From: an uncultured Trichormus sp.
GTDB taxonomy: Bacteria; Cyanobacteriota; Cyanobacteriia; Cyanobacteriales; Nostocaceae
Direction: 5' to 3'
Assembly (NCBI GenBank): GCA_936914905.1
Contig: CAKZGI010000093.1
Span: 1-40,161, forward strand
Length of the DNA stretch: 40,161 nucleotides
The position numbers and the translations under genes were made by a program. Positions 8,866 to 16,232 of this stretch are shown piece after piece (within the stretch, counting starts at the first letter, position 1; the number at the start of each line of letters is the position of its first letter). The notes under the pieces are model-generated. The model was not told the origin of the DNA. It did no database searches and worked only from the letters and a program-made list of their open reading frames with translations.

Positions 8866-9062
8866 AGGGTTCTTGAATTAGGGTAAAACATAAATTTGTA
8901 AGTCATGTTTCCGAACACAAAAGCACGAATAAGCGCAGGTTCTACATCAGTGGATATAGTTCCTTCAGATGGACTGAAAGTTAAAGCAGAATGTTTACGG
9001 TTATTAGTGACTTTAAAATGAAATCGTGCTAAAATGCAATCAATCTCAGGTTTTATTGATAC
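8862..9062 (-). pseudogene. Unidentified ORF remnant without start
   Basis: A 66-codon open frame with protein-like composition (KPEIDCILARFHFKV, then FSPSEGTISTDVEP and FVFGNMTYKFMF) has no start codon and ends in the adjacent dispersed repeat. I do not recognise the family. It could be a gene fragment cut by the repeat, or chance. Confidence 0.25.
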
Positions 9063-9144
9063 TTATCTGAAACTTAATTAGTCAGAAGAACAGATATCTT
9101 AAACCAAATTAAGTTCATTTAAACAAGAATAACAGGAGAAAGTT

Positions 9145-9377
9145 ATGCAAATCGTTACCAGTTGGATGGAACAGCTTATTGAGCAGGGTATTGATCAAGG
9201 AATTCAACTAGAGAAAGATTTAATTGTTCGTTTAATCAAGCCTAAATTAGGTAAGCCTGACCCTCAATTTTAAGCTCCAGTGAGAGAATTAGGAATTGAA
9301 AGTATTTAGGAGAAACTTTATTAGATTTCTCAAGGGAATAGGATTTGCAAGATTGGCTCAATGAGCTTAACATTTAA
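9145..9377 (+). pseudogene. Remnant of a DUF4351-type (Rpn/PD-(D/E)XK family) protein
   Basis: Behind a strong site (AGGAGAAAGTT) the ATG at 9145 opens a 42-codon frame, MQIVTSWMEQLIEQGIDQGI, ending at the TAA at 9271. After a frame change the sequence reads LGETLLDFSRE, stop, DLQDWLNELN. This order (a Glu/Gln-rich helix, then LGExLLDFxxxxDLxxWL) is the C-terminal DUF4351 region found at the end of Rpn-type recombination-promoting nuclease/transposase-like proteins in cyanobacteria. The nuclease domain itself is absent, so this is a 3' relic. The family call rests on the C-terminal pattern only. Confidence 0.6.
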
Positions 9378-9421
9378 CTGGTTAACAATTAAAATCAAGC
9401 AGTTAAATTTTTCAATCTGGA

Positions 9422-9977
9422 GTGGTTCTTCCTCTGCTGAGTTCACCTTTACCAACTATTAATGCTCTCAAACAACCTACCAGTGATGCTTCTTGGGTAG
9501 AGCAAGCGATCGCAAATTTAGATATTACTTTACTCGATCACTCCCACTGTGAACGCAAAGGAGTTAACAGTGATTGCACGGGAATAACTAGAACACTTTG
9601 AACTAGTTAACCAATGGTTGGAACGTCGCAACATTCCTTTTGCACCCCTATCAGAGCCTCCCTAGGGTGCAGGTTTAAAAGTACAAGTTAGAAGAAAAGA
9701 ACCAGATCAATTTTTAGATAATTTACTCGTAATGGGTTTAATTGAAGTACGCAGTCATGAATGTTTAGGATTATTAGCTGCGGACTGTCCAGAAGTAGAA
9801 TTAGCTAAATTTATCGTGGTTTAATGGCATCAGAAGCCGGACATTTTGGAACATATTAGATTTTAGCCGATACCTAATTTTGACCGAGAAAAGGTGATGC
9901 AACGATTGGATGAATTAGGGATTTTGGAAAGTGAAATATTAGCAACTTTACACCCAGAACCGCGAATTCATAGTTAG
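9422..9977 (+). pseudogene. miaE: miaE, tRNA ms2io6A hydroxylase, decayed
   Basis: MiaE is a di-iron monooxygenase that hydroxylates the isopentenyl group of ms2i6A37 in tRNA. The remnant reads SWVEQAIANLDITLLDHSHC ending in ERK, then jumps directly to ELTVIARE-stop-LEHFELVN, so roughly the two-helix stretch normally between them is deleted. Later blocks are WLERRNIPFAPLSEPP-stop-GAGLKVQVRRKEP, GLIEVRSHECLGLLA, and after a frameshift RGLMASEAGHFG. It ends at HPEPRIHS. At least three stops, one frameshift and the internal deletion, which removes sequence next to iron ligands, make it non-functional. It converges on trpE with about 20 bases between them. Confidence 0.88.
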
Positions 9978-9998
9978 AATACCTGGGAGTAACTGAAT

Positions 9999-11510
9999 TT
10001 ACCTCAAACATCGAATTGCTTCTAATAAACCTCTGGCTTTATTGAGAGTTTCCTCATATTCTTTTTCTGGTTCGGAATCAGCGACTAAACCTGCACCAGC
10101 TTGAACAGTAACAGTTTGATTATGTAACACCATAGTTCTGATAGCGATCGCACTATTTAATTGTCCCTCAAAATCATAATATCCATAGACACCAGAATAT
10201 ACACCTCTGCGGGTTAGTTCTAATTCATTGATAATTTCCATAGCGCGAATTTTTGGCGCACCGCTAACTGTACCCGCAGGAAAACAAGCTTTTAATAAAT
10301 CCCATGCGGTTTTATTTTTCGCTAATTTCCCTACCACATTACTGACAATGTGCATAACATGAGAATAGCGTTCAATTATCATTAATTCATCAACTTGAAC
10401 AGTGCCATTTTCACATACTCGTCCTAAATCATTGCGTCCTAAATCAACTAACATGATATGTTCTGCAACTTCTTTAGGGTCTTGAAGTAAATCTGCTGCA
10501 AAAGCCTCATCTTCCTGGGTAGTTTTACCTCTGGGTCTAGTTCCCGCAATCGGTCGGACAGTGGCGATTATTCCCCCTTCTTCATCTCGTTCTGCTTTTA
10601 CCATCACTTCAGGACTAGAACCGATAATTTGCCAGTCCTGGAAGTTAAAATACGCCATGTAAGGTGAAGGGTTAATTTGGCGTAGGGAACGATATAAAGC
10701 AAAGGGATTTTCTGTATATTCTGTGGATAGACGTTGAGAAATCACGACTTGGAAAATATCACCTGCTTTGATATATTGTTTAGCTTTTTCCACACTAGCA
10801 CAAAAATCGGGACGGGTAAAATTGCTGATATATTCTTCTATTCCAGCTTTCGGTTTATTTTGGGGGGATGTCCAAGGGAGTTGGGTATTTTGTGGTGATA
10901 AAGGTAAAGATAACTTACTCACCATTTGTTGGATGCGATCGCTCGCTTTTTGATATCCTGCTGCTAAATTATAAGTATTCCTTAAATCAGCGTAGGCGAT
11001 CGCCCAGATTTTTCGCTTCACCTGGTCAAAAATTAACAGTTGGTCTACTTGCATCCATAACCCATCAGGGATATTACGCTCATCTTGAGGATGAATTGGT
11101 ACACGCGGTTCAATCCAGTTAATCAATTCATAACCCCAAAACCCAAACAGTCCTCCAATTCCTGAAGGTAACTGTGGTAATTTTACTGGGTGATAAGGTG
11201 CTAAACAATCAGCTAGAACAGTAAAAGGATCACCTGTAAAAACTTCCTGGGAACCATCGCGGTGTGTTTGAGTAGTTTTATCTCCCCGCGCTTCCAAAAT
11301 CCACAGCGGATCACAACCAAGTAAACTATAACGTCCTACCTTTTCTCCACCTTCCACCGACTCCAGCAAAAAGCTATAAGGTTGACCTGCACAAACCTTG
11401 TACCAAGCAGAAACAGGGGTATCTAAATCAGCGACCCATTCTTGATATACAGGGACAAAATTACCTTGTTTTGCTAGTTCTGTAAATTGCTGGAAATCGG
11501 GGAATATCAT
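9999..11510 (-). CDS. trpE: Anthranilate synthase component I (TrpE)
   Basis: TrpE condenses chorismate with ammonia (from the TrpG glutaminase) to anthranilate, the first step of tryptophan synthesis. The protein has 503 residues from the ATG at 11508-11510. An N-terminal domain (YQEWVADLDTPVSAWYKV, SFLLESVEGGEKVGRYS) precedes the chorismate-binding domain with IGSSPEVMVK, ATVRPIAGTRPRG, AEHIMLVDLGRNDLGRV, FPAGTVSGAPKIRAMEI and VQAGAGLVADS. The frame extends 60 codons further upstream, but that stretch encodes low-complexity and repeat sequence with no homology, so the internal ATG is preferred. LLESVEGGEKVGRYS is the usual feedback tryptophan-site region. trpG is not adjacent, as is common in cyanobacteria. 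Confidence 0.95.
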   Translation of the reverse strand: MIFPDFQQFTELAKQGNFVPVYQEWVADLDTPVSAWYKVCAGQPYSFLLESVEGGEKVGRYSLLGCDPLWILEARGDKTTQTHRDGSQEVFTGDPFTVLADCLAPYHPVKLPQLPSGIGGLFGFWGYELINWIEPRVPIHPQDERNIPDGLWMQVDQLLIFDQVKRKIWAIAYADLRNTYNLAAGYQKASDRIQQMVSKLSLPLSPQNTQLPWTSPQNKPKAGIEEYISNFTRPDFCASVEKAKQYIKAGDIFQVVISQRLSTEYTENPFALYRSLRQINPSPYMAYFNFQDWQIIGSSPEVMVKAERDEEGGIIATVRPIAGTRPRGKTTQEDEAFAADLLQDPKEVAEHIMLVDLGRNDLGRVCENGTVQVDELMIIERYSHVMHIVSNVVGKLAKNKTAWDLLKACFPAGTVSGAPKIRAMEIINELELTRRGVYSGVYGYYDFEGQLNSAIAIRTMVLHNQTVTVQAGAGLVADSEPEKEYEETLNKARGLLEAIRCLR

Positions 11511-11598
11511 AAATAAGAAGTTCAGAATACAGGAGTTCAGGAGTTCAGAATACAGCCGTTTACAATTTAGGATTCTAAAATATTTTGAAATTATTACG

Positions 11599-11622
11599 TA
11601 GGGTGGGCATTGCCCACCCCAG
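11599..11622. repeat. GGGTGGGCATTGCCCACCC palindromic repeat upstream of trpE
   Basis: A near-perfect GC-rich palindrome that is a common interspersed element in cyanobacterial genomes, lying in the 5' region of trpE. It follows a duplicated TTCAGAATACAG / GAGTTCAG stretch at 11519-11552. It could form a hairpin in the trpE leader; no leader peptide or trp attenuator was recognised. Confidence 0.6.
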
Positions 11623-11648
11623 GATGCAAAATAGGTAGATTGACTAAT

Positions 11649-11685
11649 AATGGGTAATTGGTAAAAGTTTATTTTCTTACCCATT
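11649..11685 (-). terminator. Inverted repeat downstream of psaD
   Basis: AATGGGTAA (11649-11657) and TTACCCATT (11677-11685) form a 9-bp stem just after the psaD stop on the minus strand. It is built from ATTGGTA/GGGTAAT heptamer repeats and lacks a U-run, so termination is only possible, not shown. Confidence 0.35.
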
Positions 11686-11701
11686 ACCAATCACCTAAAC
11701 A

Positions 11702-12118
11702 CTATGCATCGTGAGTAGCTTTACCACTGAATTTGAGTTGTGCAGGACTGGGGTTTTGTCCAATTCTGCGGGGTACGTGCCGAACTTTATCACGACCGGC
11801 ATTTACCTTCTCAGGGAACACTCCATCAGCAGGGTGGATGAAAGAGGTTTCACCACTGGGGAGGATCCGGTAAATTTTATAGTCTGTGATCTTGAATTTG
11901 CGGAGTTGAGCGCCTAAAGCGATACCATACTCCTTGCGAGCTAAGTAAAGCAAGTTTTCGCCCTTCAGCATTCTAGCAGCACCACCGGTGGGCATTTCAA
12001 ACACTTGCTCTTTGGGGCTAGTCCAAGTGATAGCATACTTTTCTTCTACTTCTGCTTTTTTGAGTAGACCGCCAGTGCTACCACCAAATAGGGGGGTTTG
12101 TCCAGTAAGAGTTGCCAT
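11702..12118 (-). CDS. psaD: PsaD, photosystem I reaction-centre subunit II
   Basis: PsaD is a stromal-side extrinsic subunit of photosystem I that docks ferredoxin and stabilises PsaC. The 138-residue protein begins [19 protein letters not shown] and carries the family core [50 protein letters not shown] and the basic C-terminal region [19 protein letters not shown]. Length and sequence are normal for a cyanobacterial PsaD. The frame continues seven codons upstream to 12139, but MATL at 12118 is the family start. Confidence 0.97.
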   Translation of the reverse strand: MATLTGQTPLFGGSTGGLLKKAEVEEKYAITWTSPKEQVFEMPTGGAARMLKGENLLYLARKEYGIALGAQLRKFKITDYKIYRILPSGETSFIHPADGVFPEKVNAGRDKVRHVPRRIGQNPSPAQLKFSGKATHDA

Positions 12119-12289
12119 AAGGTTAAGGTTCTCTCTCAATGTTTTTAGGGCATAGTAACACCGTAACCTAACTTATATTGTGATCACGTTATAGACTGTA
12201 ACAGTTTTTAGTGATTTGATCATGGTATGTTTGTTCAAACAGTTATCATGTCTGTTAAGACAACGAATGGGGAATAGAGATAGCAACTA

Positions 12290-12571
12290 TCACCTGTCAC
12301 CTCCTCTCACCTGCTTTAGCACTAACAAAGCCTGAAGTGTAGCTTTAACAATTCCATCATATTGGGGTAGAGATAGGTAAACCTTTTTAGCATCTTCTCG
12401 ATTTATACCTAACAGACCCAGTTGATTTTCTGGCTGTTTTACTAAAACTTTACCTTCAGTATTTTTGATTCTTAACTCTGAACCAGCAATATTTTGATAA
12501 ATTCCACAGGTGTATTGACGCTGGTTATATTCAAAGTTGGTACGTTTAGATAGGGTTGGTCTAATAAATAA
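12290..12571 (-). pseudogene. Start-less open frame in frame with recJ: possible severed RecJ C-terminal tail
   Basis: Directly after the recJ stop codon (12572-12574), in the same frame, 93 more codons are open: RPTLSKRTNFEYNQRQYTCG, then ELRIKNTEGKVLVKQPENQL, GLLGINREDAKKVYLSL and QYDGIVKATLQALLVLK. The composition is clearly protein-like, but there is no ATG, GTG or TTG before the conserved-looking part. The simplest reading is that recJ once encoded a longer protein and the TAA at 12572 is a nonsense change. The alternative is a separate small gene that has lost its start. The last few codons run into CTCCTGTCACCTG repeat sequence. No domain was recognised. Confidence 0.6.
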
Positions 12572-14383
12572 TTATTCCACCTGTTGAGGCAGTCTGACTC
12601 CGATTAATTCCATTTCAATGGAGATTGAACCACCACAGTTATTTTCTCTAAGTTTATAAGCGATATCAACTCGCTGTGGTAGGGGGAAATAGTCGCGCCA
12701 ACGCCACGCGATCGCCTTGATTTTATACTGTTGATTGTCGATAGTTTGGGCTAAAGTCAATTTAATATGACCTTTACCAAAGATTTGCTGTTCAAGGACT
12801 TGTGCATTAGCAGTCCAAAACACCGGATCAGGATTGTCGATACCGCAAGGATGGAGAAAATTTAATTCTTGATATAATTCCTGATTAATTTGGTTGAGAT
12901 TTACTTGAGTATCAATTTTCAGCAGTGGTTTGAGGTGTTGGAGTTGTAAACACTGATTTGCAAACTCAGATAAACGCGATCGCAACGCCAGTAAATTATC
13001 TGCTGGTAAAGAAAACCCACCCGCTGCTTTATGTCCTCCGTGTTTCCGGAGTAATTCATGAGAATATTCTAAAGCCTCAAAAACATTAAATTCAGGTGTT
13101 CCCCTGGCAGAACCACGAATAATAGTTTCATCTTCATAAGTGCCAATGAACACAGGAACACCGTAGCGTTCTACCAAGCGCGAAGCGACAATACCAATTA
13201 CACCATGATGCCAATGATCTTTGATAACGACTAATACGCGGTCTTTTTGCAAAAAGTTTACATACAAATCTTCAACCAGTGCGATCGCCTCCTGTTCGAT
13301 TTGTTCGCACATTTGCTGACGTTGGATATTTATTTGTTCACACTGCATTGCTCTTTCTAGAGCCAATCCCATATCATCAGTAGTCAGCAATTCTATCACA
13401 GTCTGCGGGTTGCCAATTCTCCCAACTGCATTAATGCGTGGGCCCAAGCGAAACCCAATATCCTCCGGCTTTAAAGATTTTGGATTTTGGGAATCAGAAT
13501 TATTTTGAATTTTGAATTTTGAATTTTGAATTGTTTCACTTGCTTGCACTCCAGCAACTTGAATTAAAGCTTGTACCCCAGGTAAAGTAGATTTAGGTAA
13601 ATGCTTTAATCCACGTTTCACCCAACGACGATTTACACCAATTAAAGGGGCTAAATCTGCAATAGTCCCCAATGTAAACAAAGCTAACATTGGCTGAACT
13701 AGACCTTTAAGTTCTCCCAATTGTTGGGCTGAACAGACTGCTAAAATATAAGCTACACCAACACCAGCCACACTCCGATAAGGTGAAGACTCAGCTATTA
13801 ACTTCGGGTTAAGAATTGCATTAGCTGGCGGTAATTTTTGGGGAATGTCGTGATGGTCAGTGATAATTACCTTTAGACCGAGTTCTCTAGCTCTAGCGAT
13901 TGGTTCAAAAGCAGAGATACCATTATCAACAGTGAGAATTAATCCTACCCCTTCACCGTAGAAGTCTTCAACAATGCGTTTATTAATTCCATAACCTTCA
14001 TGCATCCGGCTAGGGACAGCATAATCTACATCCGCACCCAAAGCACGGAGACTCCGCAATAGTAACGCGGTACTAGTCATACCATCTGCATCATAATCTC
14101 CACAGATCGCAATCTTCTCTTGATGAGTGATCGCATTGGCCAATAATTCTACACTGACTGCTAAATCTGGGAATTCTTCCAAAGGAGAAGGTAAACTTAA
14201 ACTCTCTGGGTCTATAAATCTTTGTACTGCTTCTGGTGTTTGCATACCCCGATTAATCAACAACTGACTGATAATAGGGGATAAATTAGTTAAACTTGCC
14301 AACTTTTGAGCTAATTCGGGATTATGTAGGGCGATTTGCCAGCGTTGATTAGGTAAGCATTTGGTAGCTTGGTATTTAGTCAT
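12572..14383 (-). CDS. recJ: RecJ, single-stranded-DNA-specific 5'-3' exonuclease
   Basis: RecJ degrades single-stranded DNA 5'-3' in RecF-pathway recombination and mismatch/base-excision repair. The 603-residue protein shows the DHH phosphoesterase motifs CGDYDADGMTSTALLLRSL (about residues 92-110), LTVDNGI and VIITDHHDIP (about 172-181), GVGVAYILA, the IGFRLGPRINAVGRIGNP segment, and the DHHA1 motif GGHKAAGGFSL (about 455-465), followed by the OB-fold-like C-terminal part ending GVRLPQQVE. Two oddities are noted. A repeat-derived insertion encoding NSKFKIQN sits between SETIQ and the LKPEDIG segment, and the frame continues after the stop (12290-12571). All catalytic motifs are present, so activity is likely. 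Confidence 0.93.
   Translation of the reverse strand: MTKYQATKCLPNQRWQIALHNPELAQKLASLTNLSPIISQLLINRGMQTPEAVQRFIDPESLSLPSPLEEFPDLAVSVELLANAITHQEKIAICGDYDADGMTSTALLLRSLRALGADVDYAVPSRMHEGYGINKRIVEDFYGEGVGLILTVDNGISAFEPIARARELGLKVIITDHHDIPQKLPPANAILNPKLIAESSPYRSVAGVGVAYILAVCSAQQLGELKGLVQPMLALFTLGTIADLAPLIGVNRRWVKRGLKHLPKSTLPGVQALIQVAGVQASETIQNSKFKIQNNSDSQNPKSLKPEDIGFRLGPRINAVGRIGNPQTVIELLTTDDMGLALERAMQCEQINIQRQQMCEQIEQEAIALVEDLYVNFLQKDRVLVVIKDHWHHGVIGIVASRLVERYGVPVFIGTYEDETIIRGSARGTPEFNVFEALEYSHELLRKHGGHKAAGGFSLPADNLLALRSRLSEFANQCLQLQHLKPLLKIDTQVNLNQINQELYQELNFLHPCGIDNPDPVFWTANAQVLEQQIFGKGHIKLTLAQTIDNQQYKIKAIAWRWRDYFPLPQRVDIAYKLRENNCGGSISIEMELIGVRLPQQVE
13494..13535. repeat. ATTTTGAA tandem repeat inside recJ
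   Basis: Four near-identical 8-base TTTTGAAT units sit within the recJ coding frame and encode the low-complexity NSKFKIQNN linker. The same TTCAAAATTCAAAATTCAAAA word occurs between genes at 18787-18813, so this is an interspersed repeat located in a gene without breaking its frame. Confidence 0.75.
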
Positions 14384-14530
14384 TAGTGATTTTCTCTCCT
14401 GTTCCCTGTTTCCTGTTTCCTGTCACCTGCTATACTTGAGACTTTAAAATATTTTATAGATTCAAAGATCAAAATAAGAACTTGACAGCACCGATTTCGG
14501 AACAGCAAAGTTTTCATCACACATTAAATC

Positions 14531-15196
14531 ATGAAGATTTATCAATCTCATACTTGGCCATCAACAGTTGAAGAAGCGACAACTATTCAAGAAACTCTGC
14601 GTAATCAAGTTATTACCACAGATCAACTAAACACACCGATTCAGCACGTTGCTGGTGTGGATCTGGGTTTTCTAGAATGTGGTAAAATGAGCCGTGCAGC
14701 AGTAGCAGTGCTGAGTTTTCCTGATTTGCAAATAGTGGAAACCAGCCTAGCATATCGTCCTACATCATTTCCTTATATACCTGGATTTCTTTCATTTCGA
14801 GAAATACCCGCTATTCTTGATGCCTTAGAAAAGATTAAAACTATACCTGACATAATATTGTGTGATGGTCAGGGAACTGCTCACCCACGCCGATTAGGCA
14901 TAGCTTGTCATTTAGGAGTATTGATAGATATACCCACAATAGGTGTAGCGAAATCCCTACTAATTGGCAAGCACGAAGAATTACCAGAAGGTAAAGGTAG
15001 TTGGCAACCATTAATACATCAGAATGAAACCGTTGGCGCAGTTTTACGAACTCGTACCGAAGTTAAACCTTTATATATATCCAGCGGCCATCGTATCAGC
15101 TTAACAACAGCAATTGACTATGTATTATGCTGCACCCCTAAATATCGCTTGCCAGAAACTACCCGCATTGCTGATAAATTAGCATCTGACAGGTAA
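14531..15196 (+). CDS. nfi: Endonuclease V (deoxyinosine-specific)
   Basis: Endonuclease V nicks DNA at the second phosphodiester 3' to deoxyinosine, starting repair of deaminated adenine. The 221-residue protein carries the expected motifs: HVAGVDLGF (first catalytic Asp), YIPGFLSFREIPAI, ILCDGQGTAHPRRLGIACHL (second Asp and the PRR strand-separating region), TIGVAKSLL, and RTEVKPLYISSGHRISLTTA near the C-terminus. Length is normal. It is divergent from recJ with about 150 bases between them. The 3' end of the gene is part of an exact 39-bp tandem duplication that lies mostly beyond the stop and leaves the protein unchanged. Confidence 0.95.
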   Translation: MKIYQSHTWPSTVEEATTIQETLRNQVITTDQLNTPIQHVAGVDLGFLECGKMSRAAVAVLSFPDLQIVETSLAYRPTSFPYIPGFLSFREIPAILDALEKIKTIPDIILCDGQGTAHPRRLGIACHLGVLIDIPTIGVAKSLLIGKHEELPEGKGSWQPLIHQNETVGAVLRTRTEVKPLYISSGHRISLTTAIDYVLCCTPKYRLPETTRIADKLASDR

Positions 15197-15244
15197 AGCA
15201 TAAATATTGCTGATAAATTAGCATCTGACAGGTAAAGCATAAAT
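15167..15244. repeat. Exact 39-bp tandem duplication at the 3' end of nfi
   Basis: Units at 15167-15205 and 15206-15244 are identical. The first copy holds the last codons and stop of nfi. The second copy is a non-coding repeat of the same tail. Confidence 0.95.
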
Positions 15245-15606
15245 TTGGCAGATAATTTTTATTTAAAGTTAATTGTCAAAACTTGTTAAATATAAACCAA
15301 TCATGTTAGAAATAGCACCGAAGGGAGTTGAATCAATTATTAATTGTAGATAGGGCTGGCTGAAAAAGTTGTTCGTGACGATTAGGAGTCAGGAGGAAGA
15401 AGGAAGAAGAGGAGAATTTGGAATAATCTATAATCTGAAAAAGTGTTTGAGTTTTCATGGTATCAAGGCTTATTTCCTACATCTTATCCACCTTAAATAA
15501 CCCTTAAACTATTGATTTATCTAGGTTTCCCGTTTCTATGGCTTAACGCCACGCTACGCTATCGGCAAGCCCTAAATATTAAAGTTATCTAAAAATAATG
15601 CACTGA
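15245..15606. other. Intergenic region, no gene seen
   Basis: About 360 bases without a supported gene. It contains an AGGAGTCAGGAGGAAGAAGG purine-rich stretch near 15384 and a GC-rich dispersed repeat block at about 15540-15575 (AACGCCACGCTACGCTATCG). Confidence 0.5.
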
Positions 15607-16146
15607 CTAACTTTACAGTGGCACGAAGCAGGCCAAAATAAAACTCAACAAATTTATGAACAACAAAATAGCAAATATCCCGGTACTTGCCGCATTGGAA
15701 GTGATCTCACCCGTTGTGATATTGATTTCAATTACCCAACATTATCAGGATTACACGTAGAAATATTTTTTCATTCCCAACAGCAACGTTTTTATATTAG
15801 AAATTTACGTGAACCAAACCCTCCTTAAGTATATAATAAACCACTAGTCAAAGGAGAAATGCCTTTAAATGAAGGAAGTATTATTTATCTAGGACAGCAA
15901 CCAATTCAAGTTATCGCTATTTCAATTAACAGCATTCCTGCCACAATGATAGTCCCACCTTCAGCAAAACCGGGACATCACCACCACCAGAAACCATCAT
16001 TTCCAACACAACTAACAGCTGTTTATGGTTTAGAGTCTCCCAAATGTAATAAAATTACCCCACCCGAAAACCTGCAAATAGGATGTCCTTGGTATGCTAA
16101 ATCTTTAGCAGCAGCTTTCAGTGTTTTAGTAGCGCCAAAAAATTAG
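15607..16146 (+). pseudogene. FHA-domain protein with C-terminal zinc-ribbon-like tail, start lost and one stop
   Basis: In one frame from 15607 the sequence reads LTLQWHEAGQ, then an FHA domain (CRIGSDLTRCDID, then LSGLHVEIFFHSQQQRFYIR, PLNEGSIIYLGQQPIQV), a His/Pro linker (KPGHHHHQKP) and a C-terminal segment SPKCNKITPPENLQIGCPWY that looks like a degraded two-CxxC zinc ribbon (cysteines replaced by Ser and Tyr). An in-frame TAA at 15826-15828 splits it and no start codon is in frame at the expected position. FHA domains bind phosphothreonine, so the ancestor probably served Ser/Thr-kinase signalling. The next gene is also FHA-containing, suggesting a former two-gene operon. Confidence 0.8.
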
Positions 16147-16179
16147 GGAACAGGGTGATGGGGAAGATGGGGGAGAATA

Positions 16180-16232
16180 ACTAAATAACTAACGACTAAT
16201 GCCCAATGGCCAATGCCTAATAACTAATGACT
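16180..16232. repeat. Short tandemly repeated sequence (AACTAAT / CAATGCC type)
   Basis: A run of degenerate heptamers (ACTAACGACTAATGCCCAA and following) between the two FHA pseudogenes. The last ACTAATG contributes the start codon at 16227. Confidence 0.6.

Larger units (their letters stand above)
8565..9144. other. Intergenic region with repeat debris and an unidentified ORF remnant
   Basis: About 580 bases without an intact gene. It contains a short inverted repeat (AGACTTCT near 8635 with AGAAGTCT near 8673), a GC-rich dispersed cyanobacterial repeat at about 8798-8865 (CGCGTATCGCTAACGCGTAG and following), and an open stretch on the minus strand at 8862-9062 described separately. Confidence 0.5.

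Noticed and set aside
11511-11690. Upstream 60-codon extension of trpE
   Set aside because: It encodes repeat-derived sequence including the GGGTGGGC palindrome and matches nothing in TrpE; the internal ATG at 11510 begins the conserved part.
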